DNA of 64,000 nucleotides from Tubiluchus corallicola. Lineage: Eukaryota; Priapulida; Priapulimorpha; Priapulimorphida; Tubiluchidae. The first letter of the stretch is position 1, and each line of letters opens with the position of its first letter. Position numbers and translations under genes: made by a program. Below, one piece after another: positions 47,831 through 59,436 of this stretch. The notes below the pieces were generated by a model. It worked only from the letters and a program-made list of their open reading frames with translations, made no database searches and was not told the origin of the DNA. The stretch spans positions 1-64,000 of the forward strand of contig JAQGDQ010000539.1 of the NCBI GenBank assembly GCA_030141605.1, given 5' to 3'.

Positions 47831-48784
47831 CATAGAATAGAATAGACCACATTAAATTGTATACACAATATTGCCATAACGGTCCATGGTATGTTAGTAG
47901 TAATTAAAATATATCTTTAGCCGTACTTTAACTTGTACACTTTCAGTTAGTTTAGTTAAGTTAAATACAAAAAAAACAATAACACTATTTACATGCACAT
48001 ACATAAAAAGTAGTGACCGTTATTGCAAACAATTTTTCACAATATTTACATGCAGATACTAAATAGTGGCTAAATAACTTATAATTATTTTCCTTTGCTC
48101 ATTATTTAGGCCTACATCATGTATGCTCCCATATAAATTCTCCTGGATCATACTGGCGTAGATCATATTTTCATATTAAATTAGCAATATGACGCTCCAT
48201 AAAAACGTGTAAGTTCAGTTTCTTGAAATGAAAAATGTCTAAACTATTCACATTGAGCAAAACACCCAAATGTCTTACATTAAAAGCGATGATTTTCCTA
48301 GCGTCACTATATACACATTTACATAGATATTACAATTTCAGACTTCTTACACGTATGTTCTATAAAATAGAACAGAATACCTTGAAATTTAACAAAACCA
48401 AAAACCGCTTAAAGTACTAAAACAGATAAATCATGAAATACTTTGTAAAATTAGATACGGGTTGGAAACTAAAGTTAGATAAATATCCTAAATTAAACAG
48501 GCTAAAGTTCTTTGCAAAATTAATTCTAATAAAAGCAAAAATCAAATAAAATTAGGGACAAGTACTAAATTAGACAAATTATAAAACGCTTCGTAAAATA
48601 AGACGTAAAGTAAAGATCAGTTTGTAAAATTTCAGTCAATAAGTCTGTGTTTAAGTGTTAAAATTTAATTGTGATGCATAAAATACGAAACCACAACCTT
48701 AAAACTTATTTATGTGCATACGTACATTAAATTGAATGACTTAAAACAGATAAAAGGTCACTAGTATTAATATTAAGAAAATAA

Positions 48785-49375
48785 AAACTAATTTAAAAGC
48801 TTCTGGAGAAGAGTGAATTTTATTTGCCTTAAAGATGCTTTAAATTTCAAATTTTCATCTACTCTGCTATAAAGAACAGCCCCACTGTATTGAAGCACAG
48901 ATTTGCCGTAATCAGTTTTTGGTTTGGGTAAGCATAATTGGCCAGCAGACTACTGCTTTATGTTATGTTCTGTACTTTTTATTTTAAATTTTCTTCTAAT
49001 ATTTGTTCTGTGCACTAACAGTGTTTTTCTATATTCTAAGTATTTGTCTAAAGGAACTATCCGAACAGTTTTTAGCACGTCATCTGTATTTTAATCTTTT
49101 CTGCTCGCTTTTATAGCCTGATTTTATTATGTGTTTTCTCTGTTACAAGCATTTCCCCAAAAAAGTGGAGCAATTGGTTAGACGCGGCAAGATTGTCGCA
49201 TTGTACAGCAATTTTGTCAACGATTTATTAATATAGGGTCGGCTTTTGAATACACCAATTTTTTTTGGCTACTTAGCTTCGCAGTTACACAAGTTTTCTT
49301 GTCAAGTGAGGCTCTCACCGATTATGATGCCCAATAATTTTTCGTTTTGCGCTTGTTCTAGAGCCTCACATTTAG
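48785..49375 (-). mobile_element. Decayed LINE, RT C-terminal part
   Basis: Minus-strand frames from 49375 read KKIGVFKSRPYINKSLTKLL, YNATILP and NCSTFLG, the non-LTR segment before the C-terminal tail. Near 48915-48790 they read DYGKSVLQYSGAVLY and the final SLRQIKF. Stops and frameshifts occur throughout. The order and wording fit a CR1/jockey-group C-terminus. Confidence 0.65.
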
Positions 49376-49899
49376 CTGGACAAGCGAAAGTGAAGCGTTC
49401 GACATGCTGATTTGCATTGTACCAGCAGACAGTGCCGTATTAGGTATAACCTAAATAAGCTACAGCTTAGGCCCTTACAATCTGCAATGAGCCTCAAGAA
49501 GATTCTAAATTTGGTTTTATATTCGTTTTTATAATTAAGTAATACTTTAATCATAAAATAATTTGTATTGTTCACTTTGTTATTAAGTAGTGAAAAGGTG
49601 TAATAATTATATTTTCAAGTTTTTTTGGGACCAGCGGTGTAATTTAAAAAAGAGGCTCTCAAGCCGTCTTTATGTAGCTTAGGGCCGAGTTTAAATCGAC
49701 ACGTTTCTACTGTATCAAATTAGTTATACTATTTTATTTGCCAGATTAGACTAAAACGTTATTTCAGGCAAAAACGTCCCATATATCTAAATAAATATTT
49801 ATATAATTACAAATAAAACTAAGATAACATTGACATAATAAAAATAATTGCAAATTCACTAAAATGGCCCTAAAACTTATATAAACTGAAAATTTGGTG

Positions 49900-50222
49900 T
49901 TAAAAGTTCATTCCACAATTTGAACATATTCGAATACTTCAGAATTCACGATATTAGCATACGTGTTATTTGAGAACAGCAGTCTATTTCTAAGGCTATG
50001 TGGAGATTTTCTACGCGAATGAACAAACTGTGATAATTGGAGATTCGTGCACATGCCTGCTGTACTACAATCATATCTTAATTTAAAAAGCTTTCGTATT
50101 CCATTGTTATAAGTTACCCGGATAGAGCTTAATGTACCAACATTGTGGGGGAGACCGGGGCTGGTTGTAACATTTCGTATATTTTCTCTTGTAAATGCAT
50201 AAACGCCTAGTGAGTGTGTCAT
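49900..50222 (-). mobile_element. LINE C-terminal fragment
   Basis: Open minus-strand frame reading TLSSIRVTYNNGIRKLFKLR, then CSTAGMC, SFRNRLL-like and a final VNSEVF-type segment. The RVTYNNGIRKLF block matches the C-terminal region of many invertebrate LINE polyproteins. Nothing upstream continues it, so it is a truncated remnant. Confidence 0.6.
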
Positions 50223-50554
50223 AGATTATTAACCAGACAAAGTACACACCCTCTACAAACGTAGTCATTAACATTGTAAAGGATTATGAACCCACAGTGA
50301 TGTCAAGAAACATAAAAACGTAACTACAAGCCCCTCACTCGGGGTATATTGTAACACAGTCTGGGGCCAAATAAAATATCAGTTATTATAATCAGTTATT
50401 TAGTAGTAATATAGTAATATATAATATAGTAGTATAGTAGTAGTAGTAGTAATAGACATTTTATTTAGTAGTAAGATATAACATTAACACAAACAAAGCT
50501 TAAGTGTCTCTCTTAGCTTCGTTTGTGTTATTTTTCGAATTTTTTGCTAATTTT

Positions 50555-50932
50555 CCCCTTAGAAAAAGCGTTCTAGCGGCGTTCAGTGGGCCTCTTGGAA
50601 GGAGATATGTAGCTCTTTAGAAAGAGGAAGAACAGGGCTACACGGTGATGTGAGCTGCATTTTAGGACGCTTCCTTCCTGATGAGCTGTGATGAGTTGAT
50701 TGGAGATTCCATTTCGCACGATTTTCGCGTGGAAAACTGCTGACGCAAAGCCATTGTTCTGACGTCAACCATTATAACCTTATAACTTTAATTCAGTAAA
50801 AGCTGCTACTGGCCTTGCGTTAAAAATGAGGACTATGCGGGTTGTTCGCTCATTGTTGATTATAAGTGGATTCATACGCAAATTTTTTGCGGGGCCTTTG
50901 CTGGTCTATATATTAATTTCGCTGGTATGGGC

Positions 50933-50972
<40 letters not shown>

Positions 50973-51709
50973 ACTCGAGGCTACAGCACCGACGACGGCA
51001 CCATTTGCGGCGATCTATATATCAAACAAACGGTCTCGATCTAGTGTCGTGCCATTGGGGGTTTATTTTTCGAATCGGGCCCACCGGGAGGAACAGGAGG
51101 CGAAAAAACTCCAAAAATGGCCATTTTCGGCCGTTTTTTGCAAAATTTATGCCTCTTATTTCTGGAGAACGGGAATGGACATGGGGTAGTGCAGGCCATG
51201 GATAGATAGCCAGTTCAACGGTGGGTGTAGTAGGCGTATTTAGAATTTGCGAGAGGGCCACGGCGTCCCGCAACGGGCGTTTTCCCTGACCCAACTCCGG
51301 ATTTTTTCGAAATTTTGGTCAAACAGCCTGCAGGAAAAACATTCTAGCGGCGCGTGGTGGGACGTTCGAAAGGAGATATATGGCTATTTAGAAAGAGCTG
51401 GAACAGGGCTACACGATGGTGTGGGCTGTATTTTAGGACGCTTCCTTTCCAAGGAGTTGTGATGAGTTGATTTGAGGTTCCATTTCGCACGGTTTTCGCT
51501 TGGAAAACTGCTGACGCAAAGCCATTGTTCTGACGTCATCCATTATACTTTGCTTATAAAATTGTAACTTTAATTCAGTAAAAGCTGCTGGCTTTGCATT
51601 ATAAATGAGGACTATGTAGGGTGTTCGCATATTTTTGATTATGAGTGTATTTATACGCAAAAATTTTTGCCGAGCCTTTGCTAGTCTATATATTAATTTC
51701 GCTGGTATG

Positions 51710-51776
<67 letters not shown>

Positions 51777-51947
51777 CATATAGGATTCGAGGCTACAGCT
51801 CCGATGACGGTACCATTTGCGGCGATCTATATATCAAACGAAAGGTCTCGACCTAGTGTCATGCCATTGATGGTTTATTTTTCCAATTGGGCCCATCGGG
51901 AGGAAAGGGGGGGGCAAAAATGGCCATTTTTCGGTCGGTTTTTTGCT
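50555..51947 (+). repeat. Left array of a ~770-bp (TA)n-containing repeat
   Basis: Two head-to-tail units. The first starts at 50569 (cgttctagcggcg) and the second at about 51340 (cattctagcggcg), ending cut at about 51947. Within each unit, in order, are a ctgacgtca word, gaggactatg, attaatttcgctggtatg, a (TA)n run (50937-50970 and 51710-51772), gaggctacagc, and a tail with tcgtgccattg and gggaggaa. The units are richer in GC than their surroundings. Family not recognised. Inverted copies lie at 58255-59436. Confidence 0.85.
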
Positions 51948-51966
51948 ATCCTGCAATACTTACCAA

Positions 51967-52139
51967 CTTGAAAGGTAAAGCAGACCCTTTGGCTTAAGTC
52001 TCTCAAGATATTTTTGTAAAGGCTATGCAGGAAATACTTGAAGGATTACTTTGTGTTGTCAGCATCCATGATGACGTTGCTCTGCATGGTCATAATGTCT
52101 CTGACCATGACAAGAATGTTCATCTCCTTATATGCAGAG
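51967..52139 (+). mobile_element. Gypsy RT fragment, left half
   Basis: Broken plus-strand frame giving PFGLSL, a one-base shift, then QDIFVKAMQEILEGL, IHDDVALHG (the RT active-site block) and HDKNVHLL. This is the palm of a Ty3/Gypsy RT different in sequence from the mag-type copy at 41876. Homology ends abruptly near 52139 and resumes at 57345. Confidence 0.75.
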
Positions 52140-52479
52140 AGCAGGAGTGAAAGGCCTAGTTTTTAGCCTAATTGTCCAAGTATTATTAAACACTAATTGG
52201 ATGTTCTTATTTTTCTAAATGCTGTATTAAGTAAATTACTTAAAATTTGTATGCCAACATGCTTTATTAGTATTTTAGCGTCAATTACAAATTATTTACC
52301 TTTCACTGATACTCACCTTTTGGCATAATATGTCATGTTCATTTGCTGTGTTTCAAATTTGCAGAGTTCTGTGTGTTCAGCTCTAGTCAGAATTTGTCTT
52401 TTAAGAACTAATGTTCATAATTATACTTGCAAATCATTCTTCTGAAATTATTATTAATATGGGGGATGTTATATCGGTA

Positions 52480-54518
52480 GAACAGTGGAAAATATTCAAA
52501 GAAGCAGTAACAGCAGTTGCAGATGAACAGATCGGCAGAAGAAGGGGTAACAGAAAAAAATGTGGATACAAGAAAAAACTTGGGAATTAATTGATGAAAG
52601 AAAGAAGACTAAGCAAATGAGAGACCAAGCAAAAACACCAGAAAGCAGGAGCCAAGCCAATGAGCAGTACCAACTGGCAGATAGAGCAGTAAAAAGACGT
52701 TGCAGGAGGGACAAGAACGAATGGTTTGAAAAGAAGGGTGAAGAAGCACAGTTAGCAGCCAGCCATAATGATACCAAGACTCTCTACAGAATTGTTAAAG
52801 ATCTAACGGGAACAGGAGGCACCCCAGCTGTGCCAATCAAGGACAAAAGTAGTGTGACTCTCACAAAAACAGAACAGCAAAACGCACGATGGGTGGAACG
52901 CTTCAAGGAAGTTCTCAACCAGCCAAACCCAACAACATTATTCAACTTTGAGAATGAAATTGGACAACAACAGCTAGATGTAAGATTGGATAACATCAGT
53001 GAACTGGAAGTCGAAACTGCCATCAAAAAACTAAAGAACAACAAAGCAGCAGGAGAGGACCAAATAACAGCTGAGCTCCTGAAACACGGTAATAAAGGGA
53101 TAACACGATCAATGACAAAGCTCCTGAACAGCTGCTGGGAACAACAAAAGTTCCCCGAAGATTGGAGAAATGGAGTCATCGTGAAGTTGCCTAAAAAAGG
53201 GAACCTGACAGATTGCAATAATTGGAGAGGAATAACTCTGATGTCAATACCTGGAAAAGTCCTGAGTATAGTGCTGCTAGATCGGTTGAGAGATGCTGCT
53301 GATATAAGACTAAGAGAACAACAAGCTGGATTTAGAAAAGGAAGATCATGCTGTGAACAGATATTCACTCTCAGAAACATCATTGAGCAATGTATGGAAT
53401 TCCAACAGCCCTTATTAATCAATTTTATTGATTTCAAGAAGGCTTTTGACTCTGTTCACAGGCAGTCTCTATGGAAAATTGCTTCTCTGTATGGTATCCC
53501 ACAGAAATTCATTTCAACCATCCAGAACTTTTACCAAAACAGCGGCTGTTGTATAAGAACACAAGAGGGAGACACCGAGTATTTCACCATCGAAACTGGA
53601 GTTAAGCAGGGTTGCATTATGTCGCCATTCCTGTTCCTACTGACGATTGATTTCATCATGAACAAGGTGGTTGATGGTAAAGATCTAGGAATGCAATGGA
53701 AACAACAACAACGATTGGCAGATCTGGACTTTGCTGACGATATAGCTCTTCTTGAAACATCAAAAGAAAGCCTTCAACAACTGACCACAAGTATGGAAGA
53801 AGTAGCGGGAAAAATTGGATTGAGAATTAGTCAAGAAAAGACCAAAGTTTTGAAAGTGTGGACAAACCAACAGAATGATGTACATATAACAGTGGGAGGC
53901 CAAATGGTTGAGAACGTTACCAGTTTTTCATATCTGGGCAGTGTGATGACCTGTAATGGAGGTACAGAAAATGACATCAGGGGGAGAATCGGCAAAGCAG
54001 CAGCAGTATTTAGGAAGATGGTAAAAATCTGGACAAGCAAGAAAATTGACATGAAAATCAAACTTCGTCTGTACATCGCCATTGTGCTGCCAACGGCTGT
54101 CTATGCCAGCGAAACCTGGAAAGTCACAGCAGAGTTATCAAAGAAACTGAACGTCTTCCACCAAAAATGCCTTCGAAAGATACTAAAAATCTCCTACCGC
54201 GACCATGTCACCAATGTAGAAGTTCTACAGCGAGCGCAGTCATTGCGGTTACAAGATATAGTTACAGAGAGAAGAATGAAACTGGCTGGACATATTCTCC
54301 GTCTATCAGAAAGTCGCTACGCCAAAACAGCAGTACAGTGGGAACCACCTGGTGGGAAACGAAAAAGAGGTCGGCCAAAAACAACGTGGCGCAGATCCTT
54401 CAAAGAAGACCTTCGAGCTGTCAACAGACGTTGGGAAAACGTAGAGAACGAAGCCGCCGATAGAACTCAGTGGAAAATGCTGTCTGCCCAATGTGCATCA
54501 ATGCACAGGAAGGACTAA
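52480..54518 (+). pseudogene. LINE reverse transcriptase, nearly intact
   Basis: Open from 52560 to 54518. The preceding segment (EQWKIFKEAVTAVADEQIG, from 52480) is in another frame, joined by a one-base change in a run of seven A near 52554. RT motifs in order: NWRGITLMSIPGKVLS (about 53220), QAGFRKGRS, INFIDFKKAFDSV, TGVKQGCIMSPFLF, and the active site DFADDIALL near 53730. Then come SYLGSVMTCNG, the LAGHILRL segment and the basic GKRKRGRPKTTWRRSF tail. The loss of the N-terminus, not the RT, is what makes it dead. This is the youngest-looking LINE in the window. Confidence 0.88.
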
Positions 54519-54532
54519 GGTCTAAGGTAAGG
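52480..54532 (+). mobile_element. 5'-truncated LINE (RTE-like) with target duplication
   Basis: The 10-bp sequence tatatcggta stands at 52470-52479 and again at 54533-54542, immediately outside the LINE homology, as expected for a target site duplication. The element starts inside the linker before RT, so the endonuclease is missing. It ends in a short taaggtctaaggtaagg tail rather than poly(A). A short-period 3' tail, the FADD RT and the RRGRPKTTW-type C-terminus fit the RTE group, but the clade is inferred. Confidence 0.8.
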
Positions 54533-54998
54533 TATATCGGTATTATAGTTCGCTAATAAATTGCGCCATGAGCACAGTTGCAGCTCACCAAAATCTTTTC
54601 ATCGTTGTATGTCTTTGATTTGGATTTCAATTTAGATTGATTAAAACGTTATTTTCAGTCTACTATTCTAAAAACTTGTCAGTGGAGCAAGCATAAAACA
54701 CATCTTAATTGAAAAGCGTCCAGATTGGTCTCTGCTTTGCAGGTCAGTAAGAAGTGCATTTATTGGCTTTGCAGACAGTGACCAGAGCCTTCCAGTAAAA
54801 CAGAAGCAGAAGTGGCAGTTGCTTTAGTGGAGGGCTCTGACAGTGACGTTGCATGTGCCTGGTGACATGTGCGCAGTATCAAACCTGCCTACTTTCAAAT
54901 TACGGCACAAGTTTAGTCCGTTTTTTATGAAAGGAAGGAAGGAAGGACGGCAGTAACTGTGACTACAAACATTAATTTTGAGATGAATAAAAGGCCTT

Positions 54999-55193
<195 letters not shown>

Positions 55194-55390
55194 ATTGACG
55201 GCACGACAGATTTTCAATTAACATGCTATACTTTAATGCAATAATTGTTCTGTAATGGATTCATTGTTTGGGTACCCTCTAACAAAGAGATAATTTTATT
55301 TTACACCCTGTATTATTACGGCTATATTCATATTCATCCAAGGTCATTTTCTTTTTTAAATTTTCGGAAGGAGCCCACACTGTTTAAATA

Positions 55391-55438
55391 CCCTAGCCCT
55401 AACCCTAACTCAACCCTAACCATAACCCTAATCCTAAT
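55391..55438. repeat. Interstitial telomere-like (CCCTAA)n tract
   Basis: Imperfect CCCTAA repeats: ccctagccctaaccctaact, then caaccctaaccataacccta and atcctaatg. This is the vertebrate-type telomere motif used by most animals. Here it lies internally and is degenerate. Confidence 0.8.
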
Positions 55439-55675
55439 GCACTTCACGAACTAATTTCTTGTGTGTGTGGAATTGTAAGCTTTAGTCAAATTTTCTTATT
55501 CCATTTACCCAAATTTTAATATTTCACCTAAATGTGAATTGATTTTCACAATTTCTCATTTACCCTTCGCAAAATTATTAATCATTCAAATAAGTGCACC
55601 ATGTAGTCTAAGAGGATCTAAGTCGTATGTTGCTCCCACATTTGTATTTTGTTGTATTCTGTGTTTTTAAATCAT

Positions 55676-55865
55676 CATCATCATCATCTCTGGAGTCACA
55701 CGCCCTCTGACATGACTTTTGCAATCACTTTAGTCCATGCGGCCCTGTCACTCGCAACCTCCCATGTCTCTATGTTTTTGATATCTAATGGCGTGTTGAT
55801 AAGATCTTTTTGGATGAAATTGGTGTAAATCAGCAGCTGTGCTCCTTGCAGTTTCTTTTATTGTG
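55676..55865 (-). mobile_element. LINE 3' end with (GAT)n tail
   Basis: Minus-strand frames give GAQLLIYTNFIQKDLINTPL and ETWEVASDRAAWTKVIAKVM, the extreme C-terminus of a LINE polyprotein, followed by a short ATG/GAT microsatellite tail (atcatcatc at 55672 on the plus strand). It is related to the remnant at 24262-24790. Only about 190 bp remains. Confidence 0.65.
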
Positions 55866-56051
55866 TTTTTTGAGCGTATGCGAAATAAAACAATTTAAGT
55901 CATGTGCTTTGCAACCAAAGATAGAAAAAAGTAATGCGCTCGAAACGTTTTGAAGATAAACCATATCGGCGATAGCCTTATTGTACAAATTTGTTTTTTA
56001 GTATTATAGTTTTTACAGTAGTTCGAAACTCGATTAAATCTCTTAAACATA

Positions 56052-56618
56052 ATGGCTTCGGAGGACAAGCAAGATGATGAGCTACAGTTAGGGCCTCGAC
56101 CTGGTATAATATACCCTTTACATCTTGTGTATTGTGGGGAATGTACAATGCCGTTAGAGTACTGTGAGTTTCATCCGAACATTGACAAATGCAAAATTTG
56201 GCTGGAGAAGAACTTGCCAAACTTGTTTGAGAATATGTACCTAAACAAAGATAGAGACCCTAAAGGCGACAATGGAGATAGTGAAACAAAGGAAAAAAAA
56301 CGGCAAACTCGTGGTGGTCGTGGACAGATAAAAGCTCATAAGAAAAAAAGTGGGCCGCAAAAAGTCTGTTTATCTAGAGCTTCACGCGGGAAAAGAAAGT
56401 TTGTTACTGTTGTGACGGGATTGAACACTTTTGATATCGATTTAAAGGTTGCAGCAAAATTTTTTGGTACGAAATTCGCCTGCGGGTCATCAGTTACAGG
56501 CGATGATGAAATTGTAATTCAAGGAGACTGTAAAGACGAGATTTTTGACTTGATAACTGAGAAATGGCCTGAGATTGACGATGATTTAATTGAAGATCTT
56601 GGTGATCAAAAAAGATAA
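56052..56618 (+). CDS. DENR: Density-regulated protein DENR, intronless
   Basis: 188 aa, close to the roughly 198 aa of human DENR. With MCTS1 it acts on the 40S subunit in ribosome recycling and in reinitiation after short upstream ORFs. The N-terminal zinc-binding cysteines are in place (Cys28, Cys31, Cys38, Cys47, in YCGEC and later YCEF/DKC). A basic RGGRGQIK linker follows, then a SUI1/eIF1-like domain from about residue 103 to 175, including [27 protein letters not shown] and EKWPEIDDD. The C-terminal EDLG block is conserved. The start is the first ATG in frame. The frame is complete, with no intron or lesion, inside a repeat-rich segment. Human DENR has several introns, so a retrocopy is possible, though no poly(A) tract or target duplication was found. 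Confidence 0.95.
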   Translation: MASEDKQDDELQLGPRPGIIYPLHLVYCGECTMPLEYCEFHPNIDKCKIWLEKNLPNLFENMYLNKDRDPKGDNGDSETKEKKRQTRGGRGQIKAHKKKSGPQKVCLSRASRGKRKFVTVVTGLNTFDIDLKVAAKFFGTKFACGSSVTGDDEIVIQGDCKDEIFDLITEKWPEIDDDLIEDLGDQKR

Positions 56619-56930
56619 GACTATCAGATTTTGGAATTGTCATAAAATTTGAAATTTTTGAAGTATATTTGAAATTTGTAAAGTAACTATATAAAAGGCT
56701 AACTGAAATAATGTTTATAATATTACAAATGTAGCATAATTGAATTTAATCTTTATTGTGCTTTGTCAAACTATCACATTTTACCATGAACTAAGGAACA
56801 GTTGTCTTCTTTATGATTAATAATTAAGTAAGAACTTGAACAAACTTGTTTTTGCAGAATTAAAACTTATGTTATATTATTATGCATTTAAGTTTGTTCA
56901 CTTGTCAGAGTATCCATTTGTTTTCTTTTC

Positions 56931-56936
56931 AATAAA
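56931..56936 (+). terminator. Poly(A) signal after DENR
   Basis: AATAAA about 313 bp after the DENR stop codon, preceded by a T-rich stretch. It is the likely 3' end signal. Confidence 0.5.
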
Positions 56937-57344
56937 CAGCCATGAAGTAACTATATTTAAACAACAAAACTTGATTCCTTGATATCTAAATTTTTATAAT
57001 AATTATTATTATTAGAAGAAATTTATTCATTCTGCATACCAGTATCTAAACTAAGTTCATTTACAGGCTCTACAGATAAAACTTTAATAGACCTGCATAA
57101 TGAAGCATAATTAAAAAGTAACCTTCGGATCATCCAAATATTCGGATCACCAAATGTTTTTCTCCAATGTTAGTATAAAAATATCCAGTCCAGTAAACTT
57201 GGGTTGTAATCACTAAAGGTTCGGTAAGAATTCTGTAAATTGAAGTTACTGAAGTAGCTAAAATCAGTGGGGGTGTTGCTTCAAAAAAAATTTAGCCGTT
57301 GTTTTAATATTGTGTAAAACTAAACAAACATATATAGAAAATTT

Positions 57345-57930
57345 ATGCGAAAATTTGATAAAATCCCGAAAAAATTATTTTTTAGTTACCATGATAAGTG
57401 TGAATACTATAAGCCGTCTGTCACATGTAATGGCATGCGTTTTTCTAAATAGGGTATTTCCTCTTGTCCCAAAAAATGGAGGCTTTGAAAAATGCTCTTC
57501 CTCCAGAAATGTTTCCCAGTGTCGCAGCCTGTTGGGCATGGCCAACAGGCTCACTAAAAACTATTCTACCATCACAGGTTCCATACGATAGTTGGTTAAA
57601 AAGAACAGTACTTTTAAATGGGGCAAGCCCAGGAAAAGGCTTTTGAACAGCTCAAACAGAATTTGTCTTCTGATGCACTAATGGTGTACTTTGATCCTAA
57701 TAAAGAAGCGCTTATGCAGGAAAGTAAAATTGTCTCATGGTAGTAAATCCTTAACTGAAACAGAATGTCTATGCTCTCAAATAGAAGATAGAGAGAAGCA
57801 TATGCAATTGTCTGGTCATGTCACCATGTCAGATTGTACTTGCTTGGTAAACCATTTACACATTTTACAGCAATAACAGATCACAAGCCATTAATTGGTA
57901 TTGTTACTGGGGCGAAATGCCATTTATTGT
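57345..57930 (+). mobile_element. Gypsy RT/RNase H fragment, right half
   Basis: Broken plus-strand frames give HDKCEYYKPSVT, then MEALKNALPPEMF, RSLLGMANRLTKNYSTIT, LVKKNSTFKWG and, in RNase H, VYFDPNKEALM, SHGSKSLTETE and AITDHKPLIGIV-like words. This continues the RT interrupted at 52139, with only a few residues unaccounted for. Many stops are present. Confidence 0.7.
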
Positions 57931-58254
57931 GATGGTTCATTTCGTTACGAAGCCTTTGCATGTCAGCACTACATATGGAATGGCCTCGTCGGTTCAGTGG
58001 GCTGACGGGCAGGTGCGTTTTCCACCTCAGCACCTGTTTCATGACAACCAGCATGGAGCACAATGGAGTAAATATCTGGTGAGTTATCTCTCTAATTCTT
58101 TAATTTCACCTTTATTGCTGTTTTTTACGTTTTCGGAGCACAGCAGCATCCGATCAACCATTAGTAATTTAATAACCCGCGATCTAAACCCTCAACAGGT
58201 ATTGAAACTTCTTAAACTCCAGAATTATGAGTTTTAAGTTGTGTATGAAAAAGA

Positions 58255-59436
58255 GTACACTTATAATCAATAATACGCAAACATCCTACATAGTCCTCAC
58301 TGCAAAGCCAGCAGCAGCTTCTACTGAATTAAAGTTATAAGGTTATAGGCAGAGTATAACGGATGACGTCAGAACAATGACTTTGCGTCAGCAGTTTTCC
58401 AAGCGAAAATCATGCGAAATGGAGCCCCCAATCAACTCATCACAGCTCATCAGGAAGGAAGCGTCCTAAAATGCAGCTCACATCACCGTGTAGCCCTGTT
58501 CTTCCTCATTCTAAAGAGCCGTATATATATATACATACCAGCGAAATTAATATATTGACTAGCAAAGGCCCCGCAAAAAATTTTGCGTATAAATACACTC
58601 GTAATCAAAAATACGCGAACATCCTACCTAATGTTCGTTTATTTACTTAACGCAAAGCCAGCAGCAGCAGCTTTTACTGAATTAAAGATATAGGCAGAGT
58701 ATAATGGTGACGTCAGAACAATGGCTTTGCGTCAGCAGTTTTCCAAGCGAAAATTGCCGAAAATAGAACATCGTCGACAATTCTCTTGGTGGACGTATTC
58801 TAAAGCACGGCCCATATCATCGTGTAGCCCTGTTCTTGCTCTTTCGAGAGAGCCATATATCTCCTTTCGAGAGTCCCACCAGGCACTGCTAGAACGTTTT
58901 TCTACAGGCTGTTTGACCAAAATTTTGAAAAAATCGCGAGTTGGGTCCGGGAAAACGTCTGTTGCGAGACGCCGTGGCCCTCTCGCGAATTCTAAATATG
59001 CCTACTAAACCCACCGGTGGACGGGCTATCTATCCATGGCCAGCACCACCCCCGGTCCGTTCCTGTTCTTCAGAAATAAGAGGAATAATTTTTGCAAAAA
59101 GCGGCTGAAAAATGGCCATTTTTGGAGGTTTTTTGCCTGCCGTTCCTCCCAGTGGGCCCGATTCCAAAAATAAATCCCCAATGGCACGACACTAGATCGA
59201 GACCTTTCATTTGATATATAGATCGCCGCAAATGGTGCCATCGTCGGTGCTGTAGCCTCGAGTCATATATATAAGACTCGAAGCTACAGCACCGACGACG
59301 GCACCATCGGCGATCTATATATCAAATGAAAGGTCTCGATCTAGTGTCGTGCCATTGGGCCTCGAGTATATATATATTATATATGTATATATATATATAT
59401 ATATTAAGCCCATACCAGCGAAATTAATATTATACG
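58255..59436 (-). repeat. Right array of the ~770-bp repeat, inverted
   Basis: Reverse-orientation copies of the repeat at 50555-51947. One partial unit runs to about 58560 and a fuller one from about 58560 to 59270, with gctgacgcaaagcca, tgacgtca, tagcggcg-type and ggtctcgatctagtgtcg words all as reverse complements. A last piece (59274-59358) is turned round again, making a palindrome. Short (TA)n runs occur at 58525 and 59364-59401. Confidence 0.85.
59177..59359. repeat. Near-perfect palindrome, ~87-bp arms
   Basis: The arm 59177-59264 is matched by its reverse complement at 59275-59359 with a 10-bp AT spacer. The only clear differences are a missing tttgc in the right arm and a few substitutions. 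It consists of the gaggctacagc-to-tcgtgccattggg part of the repeat in two orientations. It would form a strong hairpin. Confidence 0.85.

Larger units (their letters stand above)
46557..48780. other. Gene-poor AT-rich spacer
   Basis: No recognised gene. It holds a weak candidate terminal exon on the minus strand (46983-47108) and a purine-rich tract (47597-47830), described separately. The rest is AT-rich with only short chance reading frames. Confidence 0.5.

Noticed and set aside
47543-47877. Leu/Ser-rich minus-strand frames
   Set aside because: Product of the purine tract; low complexity.
50676-50700. Hammerhead ribozyme core (ctgatgag)
   Set aside because: No matching GAAA and stem III could be found, and the other copies of the repeat lack the core word.
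52784-53437. 217-codon minus-strand frame
   Set aside because: Shadow of the LINE RT on the opposite strand.
57917-58237. 106-codon plus-strand frame
   Set aside because: No recognisable domain. It lies between Gypsy RNase H remains and the inverted array and is probably chance or decayed pol sequence.
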